Shown: positions 33,628 through 46,087 of the stretch, in pieces
Layout: each line of letters starts with the position of its first letter
How positions within the stretch are numbered: the first letter of the stretch is position 1
NCBI GenBank assembly: GCA_032622095.1
Contig: CP136061.1
Span: 220,753,148 to 220,817,147, forward strand
Direction: 5' to 3'
DNA length: 64,000 bases
Source of the DNA: Siphonodentalium dalli
Taxonomy: Eukaryota; Mollusca; Scaphopoda; Gadilida; Siphonodentaliidae
Program-made: the position numbers and the translations under genes
The notes under the pieces: generated by a model
The model's database searches: none
What the model saw: only the letters and a program-made list of their open reading frames with translations
Told to the model about the DNA's origin: nothing

Positions 33628-35393
33628 TTAGAGACCTTTCGCAAAACTCACGTTTACGATTACGGATACGGATAGGGTACTACGTCACCAACCTTTGTGT
33701 ACTTTCTAATCGTATTTTACTATCCGTAATAACGTTTACGATTTCATGGTTTCTAATAAGCTCAAATAACACCTGAAATTTATTTTCTGCAATATATCAC
33801 TTGGCTCCGTTCGAGACTGTATATGTATATCATGTAAACCATACAGCTGTATTGAGCTACGACCTCAATATGCTGTTTAGATTGTCAATCACTGTACTCG
33901 TCGTCGTGAATCACGAGCTTCCCGCGAAATAAGAACGCTATTCACAACGGATAGCCATCGCTGGCTGCGACACAAAACTTTACAGTAAGAGGAGTGCACT
34001 ATGAAACCAGTCGCCAAAAATACAGTATATAGTGTGCGATGCATGATGAGTTTTGAGTGATTATTATGGGCAAGATAGTACACAATATATAGTGAAATTT
34101 AACAATTATTTAATTCAACAACACATGGTGGAGTCCTAACGTGTGCAGTTATAGAATGCCTCAGGAGAGCCTAAAGAATGGCATAACCCTATTAATGAAT
34201 AGTGAAAGATTTTGTGTTCTTTTCCCCTTTCCCGAATTGAATAGTTCATTCAATTTAATAATATTCGGTTTTCGGTAGAAGTTGGGTTTTATATATCTCT
34301 CTCGTAGAGTCTGTAATGCAGGGCATTTTAAAATTACATGGAATTCATAACCGATTACTAAGTTACATAAAGTAATCTTTCTATCTAAGTAATCTGAACC
34401 TACCCTGGATCCCGATTCAACTGGTAAGTAGTGATTTCTGTTCCTGAACCGTAACTAAAAGAATATTTGGCACACCCACCGGCATCACCAAAGATCAGCA
34501 GTCTTTGTCAGGTTTGTTCTTTGCATTTATTTTTAATAATAAAAAAACACGCACAAATGCGGCATTTACAGGTATACACTCAATCCGATTAGATGTCCCC
34601 ATACCATCAGATTCCAACAACAATTTTTTTTTGAAATGCCGCTTCTGTTATCAGAATCGAGTAATTGCTCAAAATTAATGCTAACCACAGTCAACTATAT
34701 CACAAAATTGCCCCAAACCTGTTATTTATCAACATTTTGTTCAACGAAATTTTGCCGGTTTGTCAAATATCTGACAAAAATGCAACTTGATGCACATCGC
34801 TTCTACCGTGTCGACTTTGTTTCGATTTGGTAGTAACAAATCAGAAGTGATGCACATCAGCGAGCTCACCAACCGTATGTCGGATTTCCTAAACCCAAAG
34901 AGGTGAAGCCAAAATCGCCTTGAAATCAAATCGCGGACTTGAAGGGGCTTGAACGATGGCGTCGTGGTTGACGTGAGGTCCAAATTCAGGAACCCCTCTT
35001 CCCCATCAGCATAACGTCTATCTGGTCACCCATGCTAACAACGAACTGAATTTCCACCACATATGACCTGGCATTTATACCTGTGTTGCCACAATATATC
35101 ACGAGAATCCCGGGTCGTACGTTGTGACTGGTCGAATTATTGACAAAATTAACATGTCATGATTATCGCATTGTTGCATATGAGACGATAAGTGAAGTAT
35201 TAAGGGACTGTATATACCAAACACACGCTTTGGGTTGTAAAGGTGGTACGAAATAATGATCGTACGTATTCGTCAAAACTCTTACGCGTAATCGTTTTGC
35301 GAAAGGACTTTTTGGCGATACGGATAGACTTACGACTACGAATAGCTATCCGTATTCGTAATCGTAAACGTGAGGATGCGAAAGGTCTCTATT
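33628..35393. mobile_element. Candidate element with about 45-bp inverted ends
   Basis: AGAGACCTTTCGCA then ACTCACGTTTACGATTACG and ATACGGATAG at 33628-33675 is the near-exact inverse of 35347-35393. The 35.3-kb end recurs at 38689-38735 in the duplicated unit. The 1.7-kb interior is non-coding and contains the left border of the segmental duplication, so the element predates that event. Confidence 0.5.
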
Positions 35394-37554
35394 TGCCAAT
35401 TTTGGGTACCCGCAATATACGTCATTGCGGAAAGTTGCACACAGATCTCGTAGCGAACTTTTTATATGTTCATTGCAATAGTACAAGTAAAAAAACATTG
35501 TCGTTTTATTGTGAAATAGTTGTAGTATTTGTTGTTGGTGTGGATTCGACTTTATGTTTCTTGGTGCAGGAGTGGTGACGGTTGCTTGGGACGTTCCCGG
35601 AAATGTGTCTAGGTCAAACCTTCATTTGACTGGACTTTTAGTATAGAAAGGGTTTATGAATATCAGACAAGTCAATCATTACTTAAAGCTACTTGTCAAG
35701 TTACATTTTATGACACAAAATCAGCCCTCATATCCGATTCGATTGGTAAAGGAATATGACGACGTGTGTGGTCATGCGCAGCATTAATCCCAGTAGTCTT
35801 GGTTGCAACCGCGTCTGAACAACAAGACGCAAATCAACCGGTATAATGCGGCATTGAATCATATCCAAGGGGGCAATAACCATAGAGAGGACAGACAGGC
35901 GATATATGCTCAGACTTATCGGTTCGTTAGATCCCTTTTATAAATTTACATGGTGGGATTTATTATGACAGGGACGTGGCTAGGGCGGGTTCTGTTGGTT
36001 ACCACTTGCAACCCCTTTGGGTTCTAGGGTTGTGACTGTCAAACTGCAACCTCAAACTGTCCAACCGTTGGAAGTTTCCAACTGATGGCCATTTCAGACC
36101 AAATTGTTAAACAAAAAGTAGTAAAATATGCTGCTGTTGGTACAAAAACAACATATTCTCCACCAGTTACTGGTTGGAAATCACACAGTGAGAACAATTT
36201 CACCATATATGCATGTGGTGTAATATTTCCAACTAATGTTGTGTCAGGCATCAAATTTCCAATTGTTGAGACCCCTCCCCTCCTCGCCTCCCTATATGAA
36301 TGATGTGGCCAAAGGGCTTTTATTGTGATGTGTGTATGAATGGTGTGGCTAAAGGGTTTTTGTTGTGATGTGTGTGTCCAGGAGAGGTTAGACACCCCTC
36401 CCCGCCTCGCCTCCCTGTATGATGGATGCGGCTAAAAAAAATTGTTGTGACGTGTGTGTCCATGTGAGGTTAGACATCCCTCCGCGCCTCGCCTCCCTAT
36501 CTGATGACTGTGGTTTTTGTTGTGATGTGTGTGTCCAACTGCACCCCTTGAACTAGACTCAGATTATCAGGTCTTTGGGATTCCATTTTATATCAGTTGT
36601 GGTGGAATTTTAAAACTGATACCTGAAGCCTATTGTCTAAAAGCAACAAATTGCATACCGTATACTGGTTGGAAAATCAAGCTACGGTCAACCTATATTT
36701 AGTCTTAAATTTCCAATATCAGGCATGACATGTCCACCTGTTGAAAATTTTGGCCGAAGTTGGGGCTGGGACACTCATCCAGACTCCCAAGTTGTGGTTT
36801 TTTTCCTGCTTACCATGGATCAAGTTATATTACAGTTAGTTGATTGGAAATTGATAGTAGATTTTTTAATTTTTCTTACAAAATCTCAACGTTGGATATC
36901 ATATATATAGCATGGTTTGTTTTTTTAATTCCTGGCCTTTATATTTTATGGAATGAAACTTCTCAACTATATAACAAATTAATTCTTCCATTTCAGATTA
37001 GGCTAACGCACAGGCAATGGGCGATCTTGGCGTCACTCCTTTATCCGGATCGGAATTTTCGTTAGAAGCACTTGAGTGAAGTTCGTTAGATGTATCGGGA
37101 GGAAGATTTCATCCTAGTTAAGTGGACACGACGCCAAATGGGACGCGATTCAACAGTCCCAATGCACCATGACACTAAATATTCTCTGAATATGTATATA
37201 CCGAAGCATACTGGTCCGTTCCTCGGCTGTGGCTTGTGTGAAAAGAAGGTTTTTCCCACAAACTGGGAATTTGTCACTATTTTTGGAAAATTAGAATCGT
37301 CAGTTATGATAAATGCGCATATTTATTATCGGTATTGAGATCATTTTAAACGAATTGCATAACGATTTCCTGTGTATAGTGGTGGTCATATTAATTGGAC
37401 AGTAATGTCACGATTGTAAATGTTATGCATGTGTACCACTGTGACTGTACTGTAAAAAAAACTTTGATATGAAAACACCTCCCACCCCGATATCCACAGT
37501 GTGAATTCCGAGTGACATTTTAAAACAAATTACCTTAAGTTCGATTCGCACACG
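34213..37554. repeat. Segmental tandem duplication, unit 1 (3342 bp)
   Basis: Begins TGTGTTCTTTTCCCCTTTCC and repeats head-to-tail from 37555. The units look about 98% identical apart from indels. Relative to unit 2 it lacks about 88 bp (unit 2 about 39050-39137) and 583 bp (40214-40796). The second gap is bounded by GTTG on both sides, suggesting microhomology deletion here. No intact gene. Confidence 0.9.
36270..36545. repeat. About 90-bp minisatellite in unit 1, three degenerate copies
   Basis: GACACCCCTCCCCGCCTCGC then CTCCCT, GATG-GTGGCTAAA, TTGTTGTGATGTGTGTGTCC recur. The counterpart in unit 2 is about 39695-39965. Confidence 0.7.
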
Positions 37555-40500
37555 TGTGTTCTTTTCCCCTTTCCCGAATTGAATAGTTCATTCAATTTAA
37601 TAATATTCGGTTTTCGGTAGAAGTTGGGTTTTATATATCTCTCTCGTAGAGTCTGTAATGCAGGGCATTTTAAAATTACATGGAATTCATAACCGATTAC
37701 TAAGTTACATAAAGTAATCTTTCTATCTAAGTAATCTGAACCTACCCTGGATCCCGATTCAACTGGTAAGTAGTGATTTCTGTTCCTGAACCGTAACTAA
37801 AAGAATATTTGGCACACCCACCGGCATCACCAAAGATCAGCAGTCTTTGTCAGGTTTGTTCTTTGCATTTATTTTTAATAAAAAAAAACACGCACAAATG
37901 CGGCATTTACAGGTATACACTCAATCCGATTAGATGTCCCCATACCATCAGATTCCAACAACAATTTTTTTTTGAAATGCCGCTTCTGTTATCAGAATCG
38001 AGTAATTGCTCAAAATTAATGCTAACCACAGTCAACTATATCATAAAATTGCCCCAAACCTGTTATTTATCAACATTTTGTTCAACGAAATTTTGCCGGT
38101 TTGTCAAATATCTGACAAAAATGCAACTTGATGCACATCGCTTCTACCGTGTCGACTTTGTTTCGATTTGGTAGTAACAAATCAGAAGTGATGCACATCA
38201 GCGAGCTCACCAACCGTATGTCGGATTTCCTAAACCCAAAGAGGTGAAGCCAAAATCGCCTTGAAATCAAATCGCGGACTTGAAGGGGCTTGAACGATGG
38301 CGTCGTGGTTGACGTGAGGTCCAAATTCAGGAACCCCTCTTCCCCATCAGCATAACGTCTATCTGGTCACCCATGCTAACAACGAACTGAATTTCCACCA
38401 CATATGACCTGGCATTTATACCTGTGTTGCCACAATATATCACGAGAATCCCGGGTCGTACGTTGTGACTGGTCGAATTATTGACAAAATTAACATGTCA
38501 TGATTATCGCATTGTTGCATATGAGACGATAAGTGAAGTATTAAGGGACTGTATATACCAAACACACGCTTTGGGTTGTAAAGGTGGTACGAAATAATGA
38601 TCGTACGTATTCGTCAAAACTCTTACGCGTAATCGTTTTGCGAAAGGACTTTTTGGCGATACGGATAGACTTACGACTACGAATAGCTATCCGTATTCGT
38701 AATCGTAAACGTGAGGATGTGAAAGGTCTCTATTTGCCAATTTTGGGTACCCGCAATATACGTCATTGCGGAAAGTTGCACACAGATCTCGTAGCGAACT
38801 TTTTATATGTTCATTGCAATAGTACAAGTAAAAAAACATTGTCGTTGTATTGTGAAACAGTTGTAGTATTTGTTGTTGGTGTGGATTCGACTTTATGTTT
38901 CTTGGTGCAGGAGTGGTGACGGTTGCTTGGGACGTTCCCGGAAATGTGTCTAGGTCAAACCTTCATTTGACTGGACTATTAGTATAGAAAGGGTTTATTA
39001 ATATCAGACAAGTCAATCATTACTTAAAGCTACTTGTCAAGTTACATTATACGGTCATTCGCTGAGCGTGATTAATGACCGCAGGTGAACTATATATCTG
39101 CATATTGATATGTTTACTTAGGAAGTCGGTTTGTATTTTATGACACAAAATCAGCCCTCATATCCGATTCGATTGGTAAAGGAATATGACGTGTGTGGTC
39201 ATGCGCAGCATTAATCCCAGTAGTCTTGGTTGCAACCGCGTCTGAACAACAAGACGCAAATCAACCGGTATAATGCGGCATTGAATCATATCCAAGGGGG
39301 CAATAACCATAGAGAGGACAGACAGGCGATATATGCTCAGACTTATCGATTCGTTAGATCCCTTTTATAAATTTACATGGTGGGATTTATTATGACAGCG
39401 ACGTGGCTAGGGCGGGTTCTGTTGGTTACCACTTGCAACCCCTTTGGGTTCTAGGGTTGTGACTGTCAAACTGCAACCTCAAACTGTCCAACCGTTGGAA
39501 GTTTCCAACTGATGGCCATTTCAGACCAAATTGTTAAACAAAAAGTAGTAAAATATGCTGCTGTTGGTACAAAAACAACATATTCTCCACCAGTTACTGG
39601 TTGGAAATCACACAGTGAGAACAATTTCAACATATATGCATGTGGTGTAATATTTCCAACTAATGTTGTGTCAGGCATCAAATTTCCAATTGTTGAGACC
39701 CCTCCCATCCTCGCCTCCCTATATGAATGATGTGGCCAAAGGGATTTTATTGTGATGTGTGTATGAATGATGTGGCTAAAGGGTTTTTGTTGTGATGTGT
39801 GTGTCCAGGAGAGGTTAGACACCCCTCCCCGCCTCGCCTCCATGTATGATGAATGCGGCTAAATGTTTTTTGTTGTGACGTGTGTGTCCATGGGAGGTTA
39901 GACATCCCTCCCGCCTCGCCTCCCTGTCTGATGACTGTGGTTTTTGCTGTGATGTGTGTGTCCAACTGCACCCCTTGAACTAGACTCAGATTATCAGGTC
40001 TGTGGGATTCCATTTTCATATCAGTTGTGGTGGAATTTTAAAACTCATACCTGAAGCCTATTGTCTAAAAAAAACAAATTGCATACCGTATACTGATTGG
40101 AAAATCAAGCTACGGTCAACCTATATTTAGTCTTAAATTTCCAATATATCAGGCATGACATGTCCACCTGTTGCAAATTTTGGCCTGGGACACTCCTCCA
40201 GACTCCCAGGTTGCCACGTCCCTGCCAACTGCCTAACATCCTCACTAGTACGATACTGATAGCTCTGCTGTTGTTCCCGGGGAGGTATTTCGTGAATATC
40301 ATATCTCCCTCTTACGTGACACTATATCAACACTTTTGTCATATTTATCTCACCAAATTTTATGGAACGATCCTGAAGGATCCTCAAATTTCAATAAAAC
40401 TGTTACTATAAGTTAAGGGTTTTACAATCCTTGGGATTGCAAACCTAAATACATTTAAATAAGAGAAAGGCTTCAATAACTAAACTGACTTGGTTTCACA

Positions 40501-41564
40501 CAAAATGCATGTATATGGCGGAATACTACTGGACGTACCCAAGTCACACATTTCACAAAAGTATCTCTGTCGAGATTATGTTGGTATTGAACAATGGTTC
40601 TATTTATTTGAAGCTACCTTTTGGGGGCATATGTATTTGATTCTGCTTTGGACGGATGTTGTTGGAAAGTCGAACTTGGGATACCGAAGGCAATAATCTA
40701 GCCACGTCCCCGGTGAAAGGTAAAACTTAAATATACAAACTGATCTAAATTGTTTCCAGAAAATCATAGCTGATCGTTATAAACATTTTAATGTTGTGGT
40801 TTTTGTTTCTGCTTGCCATGGATCAAGTTATATTACAGTTAGTTAATTGGAAATTGATAGTAGATTTTTTATTTTTCTTCCAAAATCTCAACGTTGGATA
40901 TCATATATATAGCATGGTTTTTTTTTAAATTCCTGGCCTTTATATTTTATGGAATGAAACTTCTCAACTATATAACAAATTAATTCTTCCATTTCAGATT
41001 AGGCTAATGCACAGACAATGGGCGATCTTGGCGTCACTCCTTTATCCGGATCGGAATTTTCGTTAGAAGCACTTGAGTGAAGTTCGTTAGATGTATCAGT
41101 TTCAAGGGAGGAAGATTTCATCCTAGTTAAGTAGACACGACGCCAAATGGGACGCGATTCAACAGTCCCAATGCACCATGACACTAAATATTCTCTGAAT
41201 ATGTATATACCGAAGCATACTGGTCCGTTCCTCGGCTGTGGCTTGTGTGAAAAGAAGGTGTTTCCCACAAACTGGGAATTTGTCACTATTTTTGGAAAAT
41301 TAGAATCGTCAGTTATGATAACTGTACATATTTATTATCGGTATTGAGATCATTTTAAACGAATTGCATAACGATTTCCTGTGTATATTGGTGGTCATAT
41401 TAATTGGACAGCAATGTCACGATTGTAAATGTTATGGATGTGTACCACTGTGACTGTACTGTAATAAAAACTTTGATATGAAAACACCTCCCACCCCGAT
41501 ATCCACAGTGTGCATTCCGAGTGACATTTTAAAACAAATTACCTTAAGTTCGATTCGCACACGT
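37555..41564. repeat. Segmental tandem duplication, unit 2 (4010 bp)
   Basis: Second copy of 34213-37554, ending CGATTCGCACACGT as unit 1 does. It is longer because it keeps or gained two segments absent from unit 1. Within the 583-bp segment about 40360-40455 is the inverse of 43485-43565 (TAAGTTAAGG-TTTTACAAT and GGGATTGCAAACCTAAAT), so that segment contains dispersed repeat sequence. Confidence 0.9.
40999..41340 (-). pseudogene. Possible coding remnant, unrecognised
   Basis: A minus-strand frame reads about 110 codons, including NSQFVGNTFFSHKPQPRNGP, GIYIFREYLVSWCIGT and a Ser-rich tail ending IVCALA, then a stop. In unit 1 (about 37020-37330) the same frame is broken by an 8-bp deletion near 37096. 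I recognise no domain. It may be a chance frame or the last exon of a decayed gene. Confidence 0.2.
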
Positions 41565-42532
41565 ACAGTCGTAAAGACGTCAATTTCCTTACAATCAGAT
41601 AAAGAGTTGTCAACCTCGCAGATCAGACGTAGTCAAATATACACACACAGTTGTCAGAAAAAAATATCGCTATAAAGTGATGAAGTTCGTTTTTACTTTT
41701 ACTGATATCGACAAATGATGTGCACAAACAATTCAGAAAGAGGTATTCGTTGTGAATAAATGGTATTAGCTGTTAATTTCGAATGCAACTGTCATGGCAT
41801 TTAAAATGACGAAAAAACAGGCATGTTGTCATTTTGTGTGACACATTTCATGCACTTCAGATATCGTCCAATCACACGTTATTGCACACATCATACGTTA
41901 ATATCACTATAACTAACGCGCATAAATTAAGAAAATAAAAGCAAACATTTAACGGCGTCACACTTGAAAAATCACGTCATCAACAACAAAAATCTATATT
42001 TAGCACGCAGAGCAGCAGTTCCGTTCCGTCACGTAGATTAGAGTTTTAGGTGCAGATCAGGCAATTTGCTTACGGGTGTGATTATTACCAAGAAGAACAC
42101 CTAAAATAGAGAACTAATTTGTTCTCATTTTCGTCATCAATAATCCTACAGTGACGAGACTCCGCATATGTTGAAGGCATTGTTTGTAAACAAGTTAATG
42201 TAATAGCAGTCAGAGTTGTGTTTTTCACAATGAACAATAACTCTAAAATACAGACGTAGATACTGATCAGACAAGCCATGAGGGGCGCCACATATTTCAC
42301 CATTAGCATATTTGCAAAATCATTGGCCACACTCAAGTCGCTTTATTGGTATTATTATAAAAGAAAACATAAACTGTAAATAACACTTTGCATAAATTAC
42401 TGTAATGAGTAATGAGTAAAGTGTTGAAACTTTTAGTTCATATAAGCTGTTATTAATTAGATATGACAGTTTTTTTTCCAGAACGACCTTTTATCTAACT
42501 TTGTGAATATCGCTTCAATTTGTCTTTCAAAC
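41565..42532. other. Intergenic, nothing recognised
   Basis: A minus-strand frame near 42336-42085 includes a hydrophobic run (PLMACLISIYVCILELLFIV), but there is no splice or start context to call a gene. Confidence 0.35.
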
Positions 42533-43265
42533 GAGCGATATCGTTTTGAGTCAATCACCAATCCAAGTAATATCGTTTTACCGCCATTGCCAACCCGAGC
42601 AATATCGTGTTTTTTTTTATCACCAATCGCATATAATATCGTTTTACGACATCTTCAATCCGAGTAATATCGTTTTACGACATCACCAATCCGATTAATA
42701 TTGTTTTACGACATCACCCATCCGAGTAATATCGTTTTACGACCTCACAAGTGCCGTAACTCTACATCACTGTTAAATAATGTGCAAATGTCGATGGTTG
42801 TGACGTCAATCATTTGAAAGAGTTCTCGACATACATTGTTGGTAAGAGGCGATCTAATTAATAAATAGGGCATTATTTGGTTGATTTGATATTATAGGCC
42901 CGATATCAGCTCTCGGTAACCTCATGCAAATCAGCCTAGACCGAATGTCGAACTTTCTTTACTTAAGACTTTGCATGGTGATTAGTACCCTCAGGAAATG
43001 TTCATATAATAAGTTCCAACATAGGCCATAGTGGTTAGTTGAACTTATTATCTGAACATTCCCACCAATTAATAAGAATCCTTCTGTACTTGTATTATCT
43101 GTTTTTGTCTGTCATCTGCATAAATTTCCTGAACATCCCTCCAGATTAATAATATACCATTCCAATGAACATTGTCATAACTGAATGGACAAATCCATTC
43201 AATAAAGAAAGGGTTACGTTTTTATTTTCTATTCTCTCGCGTATAGCTTCAAATATAGAGAACCA

Positions 43266-43375
43266 TTGTCCACCGCCATATTCTCAACTGAGATACCCAC
43301 CGCCATATTCTCAACTGAGATACCCACCACCATATTCTCAACTGAGATACCCACCACCATATTCTCAACTGAGAT
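43266..43375. repeat. 25-bp minisatellite, about four copies
   Basis: Unit CCACCGCCATATTCTCAACT then GAGATAC; two units have CCACCACC. Confidence 0.9.
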
Positions 43376-43774
43376 ACTTTTTTGTGAAATTTGTACACAA
43401 AAGTCCAGTAATAGTCCGGCAAAGTTTTGTGTGACACCAAGTCAGTATAGTTCTTGGGGCCTTCCATGTACTTCTATTTAAATTTATTTAGGTTTGCAAT
43501 CCCAAGAATTGTAAAAACCTTAACTTATAGTAACAGTTTCATTCAAATTTAAGAATCGGTCCATCATTCTGAGGTTACCGATCAAGGGCTGATATCAGGC
43601 CTATGATGTCAAACCAACCAAGTCATATCCAATTTATTGATTAGATCGCCTGTTAGCAACTGATAACTCTTTCAAATGAGTGACATCACAAAAATAGATA
43701 TCTACATGTTATTTATCAGAGAGTAGATTTACAGCATGTCGTAAAACCATATTGCTCGGATTTGTGATATATTG

Positions 43775-44820
43775 TTCACACTACGTTGGCTTCCAGTTTC
43801 CCATCGCATTAAGTTCAGGGTGCTCACAATGACTTACAAGTCATCAAAAAAACTGTGCACCACAATACCTCAAAGATAAGATATGTCCATATGTACCACC
43901 CATATGTACCACCCATATGCACCACCCATATGTACCACCCAGTCATCTCAGATCAAGTCTTAATTCAAATTCAAATTAGTTTATTCATCAGATAACTATA
44001 CATAAATAAAATATAACAATACATATAGAACAAACATAGATATCTGATGGGGAGGGATATGACTATTCAGTCGTCTTCCTGTCCCACCCCTAGGCCACTT
44101 CAGCTACACATACATCACTGCTGAGTCACTGTGCTAAAAACAAAATATATATTAATTGGAATTGTAGGTTGTTTTTGTTAGTTTTGTTGTTGTTTTCAGT
44201 GAAAAGCGTAAGTTTAAGTATAAACTAAAAAAATCTTAAAACTAATTCTTACAGTCAGGACAAAAGGTGTTACTGCATTGAACTGTGTGAGGATACTTCT
44301 CTACAATTGAGTCTGCAAGACGTTTTTTGAAAGAATTTCTTAATGAGATAGAGCGTATATTTGACTTTAATAAATTCCATTTATGTGGAATAGCATGAAA
44401 TGGCAAAAGAGAACTAAATGCGGTTCGGGGTACTTTTTCTTCTACATCCCTGGAATGTCGTGTTTTCCTTTTCTTTTTAAATACCTTAAGTCTTAATGCT
44501 CTTATTGGACCCGAAGGTTGACAGTTAAACAGTAGTTTCGGTGACATATCGTTTTCCATAGCCGGACCGACTCTCTGGAATTCTCTACCGTTCATCATCC
44601 GCAGCTGTCCTGGATATGATGATTTTTTTTAGAAAACTCATTTATTCACGGAATATTATTCTGAACAGTGTTCAATGCGGGCTACATAATGATCGCATGT
44701 TTGGACTGTAAATTTTGGAATTTGTTTAGTTATTTTAATGTTGTCAAGCGCCTTGAACCCTCGGTGATATGTGCGCTATACAAGAAATGTGTGATATGAT
44801 ATGATATGATATATGATACA
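43775..44820 (+). mobile_element. LINE 3' fragment nested in the foldback array
   Basis: The plus strand reads LHWLPVSHRIKFRVLTMTYK at about 43785-43845 and, after a minus-strand insert, FSIAGPTLWNSLPF near 44560-44595. It then has a tail with CAAGCGCCTTGAACC, GCGCTATACAAGAAATGT and (GATAT)n, a standard CR1/L2-type 3' end. 5'-truncated, with stops. Confidence 0.65.
43965..44600 (-). mobile_element. Second LINE 3' fragment nested inside the first
   Basis: Minus-strand frame 44598-44242 reads KWNLLKSNIRSISLRNSFKK, typical of a LINE C-terminus, then a 3' UTR ending GAATAAACTAATTTGAATTT and TGAA repeats at about 43968. It splits the plus-strand LINE, so it is the younger insertion. Confidence 0.55.
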
Positions 44821-44875
44821 AAATGGTATTACTCGGATTCGCGATGTCGTAAAATGATATTACTCGGAGTAAGGG

Positions 44876-46023
44876 CAAATTGAACCGATATTCTTATAGT
44901 TGATAACAGGCTGTTCTGGACAGAAATGTCATCTAATTAATCTATTATATATTTTGGAACTTTTGTCTGTCTGTCTGTCTGTCTGTGTGTATGTGTCTTA
45001 TAGATTCAAAAACTGCTCGACGGATCCGACACGAATTTGGTATGTAGACCTACTTTGATCCCGGGAACAATACGAGTGGGTCCAATTTCACGTGCAACCG
45101 TGACTTTGACATTGACCTCGCTCATTTTATCATATTGCATACCTTCTATAGTGGGGCGTAAAAGGTGATATTTTAAATGAGGTGACATGCAGAAACGTTC
45201 TGAACCTATAACAAGATAGTAAGAGGGAGGTTTCTTTCGTGTTCGCACCCTCCATCAAGACAACTGTCATTTCGAATCTTAAGAGATTTAGCTATATGCT
45301 GCATCAGATATCAACAACTTAATTCATTATAACCCTATAGACAAATAATATACACAATCTTCGTGTTTGACTATATATATGATTTATTCACAAAAGGTAT
45401 TTGTAGTTTTTAAATCGGGTTTATAAACATCATGTTGTTATATTGTTGCACAGAGACACACTATCTTTAATCTGCACTTTGGCTACCATCATGAACTATC
45501 GCCTTATACTCACTCCTTTATGAATTATTTTCATTCGATGTCGATAATGTTGTTCAATAATTTCTTCAGCTGTGCAAGTAAACTAGAATGGTGAATAGTG
45601 TCGACCATTCAGGGCGGCCCCATCCCAATGCAATGAAGATAATCGCTTGACCAGATGTCAGTCTTAACAAAGAAGGGTTCTGCCTTAGTTCTACATTTTT
45701 AATTGTCACCAATTGATTTGAATTTTTCGTGCGATAAATTATTCCTTTATCTTAAGACGTTAAATTAGAGATGATTGTCAAGTATATAGTATAACTGTAT
45801 GGGCTTGACGTCTTCAACTGGGATTGTTCATCGACCAGTATAGTACAGCATGGTTGCTACTCAGTGATCAATCGTTCTTGTTGTTCTGGACATGCGCATC
45901 GCACTATACTGATGACGCAGAACTAACAACATCTGGGTTGTGATGTGAAGTCAACGCTGCTCTAATGTATGAAAATATCTTGCTCTTCGGTTACAAATAA
46001 ATTCTGTCTAAACTGGTTCTGTA
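44876..46023. other. Upstream flank of the receptor gene; (CTGT)n tract
   Basis: A (CTGT)n microsatellite lies at about 44966-44987, followed by a repeat-like stretch with GACCTCGCTCATTTTATC. A promoter for the downstream gene should lie near the right edge, but no TATA box or initiator is clear. Confidence 0.4.
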
Positions 46024-46087
46024 ATGGACGTTAACGGAATGGGGGTCCGCGTGGGGGATATTATTTTCACTCTCTATTTAGTTGCAG
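46024..46087 (+). CDS. Receptor exon 1 (start and signal peptide), proposed
   Basis: ATG opens MDVNGMGVRVGDIIFTLYLV then GCA G before donor gttagtatac. It leaves in phase 1, exactly what exon 2 needs, and supplies a hydrophobic core (IIFTLYLVA). An internal ATG at codon 6 could also start. It is supported by phase and hydrophobicity only. Confidence 0.55.

Larger units (their letters stand above)
42533..44875. mobile_element. Foldback-type element with subrepeat arrays, carrying nested LINEs
   Basis: The left arm starts with about seven 31-35 bp units (AATATCGTTTTACGACATCA then CCAATCCGAGT, 42533-42748) and continues through TCATTTGAAAGAGTT, AGGCGATCTAAT and GATATCAGC to about 42940. The inverse is at about 43565-43775, and further inverse array units are at 44822-44870. 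The interior holds a fragment of the AACCCTTTCT family (42985-43205) and a short minisatellite. A plus-strand LINE (43775-44820) splits the right array. Confidence 0.65.

Noticed and set aside
35243-35578. 111-codon frame, repeated at 38584-38919
   Set aside because: Conserved only because the segment is duplicated; it spans an inverted transposon end and is rich in Arg/Ile from the ATCCGTA-type repeat.
42085-42336. Minus-strand frame with a hydrophobic segment
   Set aside because: The start would be a GTG with no splice acceptor or downstream exon. One hydrophobic run is not enough to call a gene.
42533-42748. CRISPR-like direct repeats
   Set aside because: The units are contiguous degenerate tandem repeats without unique spacers, in a eukaryotic genome, and they are mirrored in inverse as a foldback arm.
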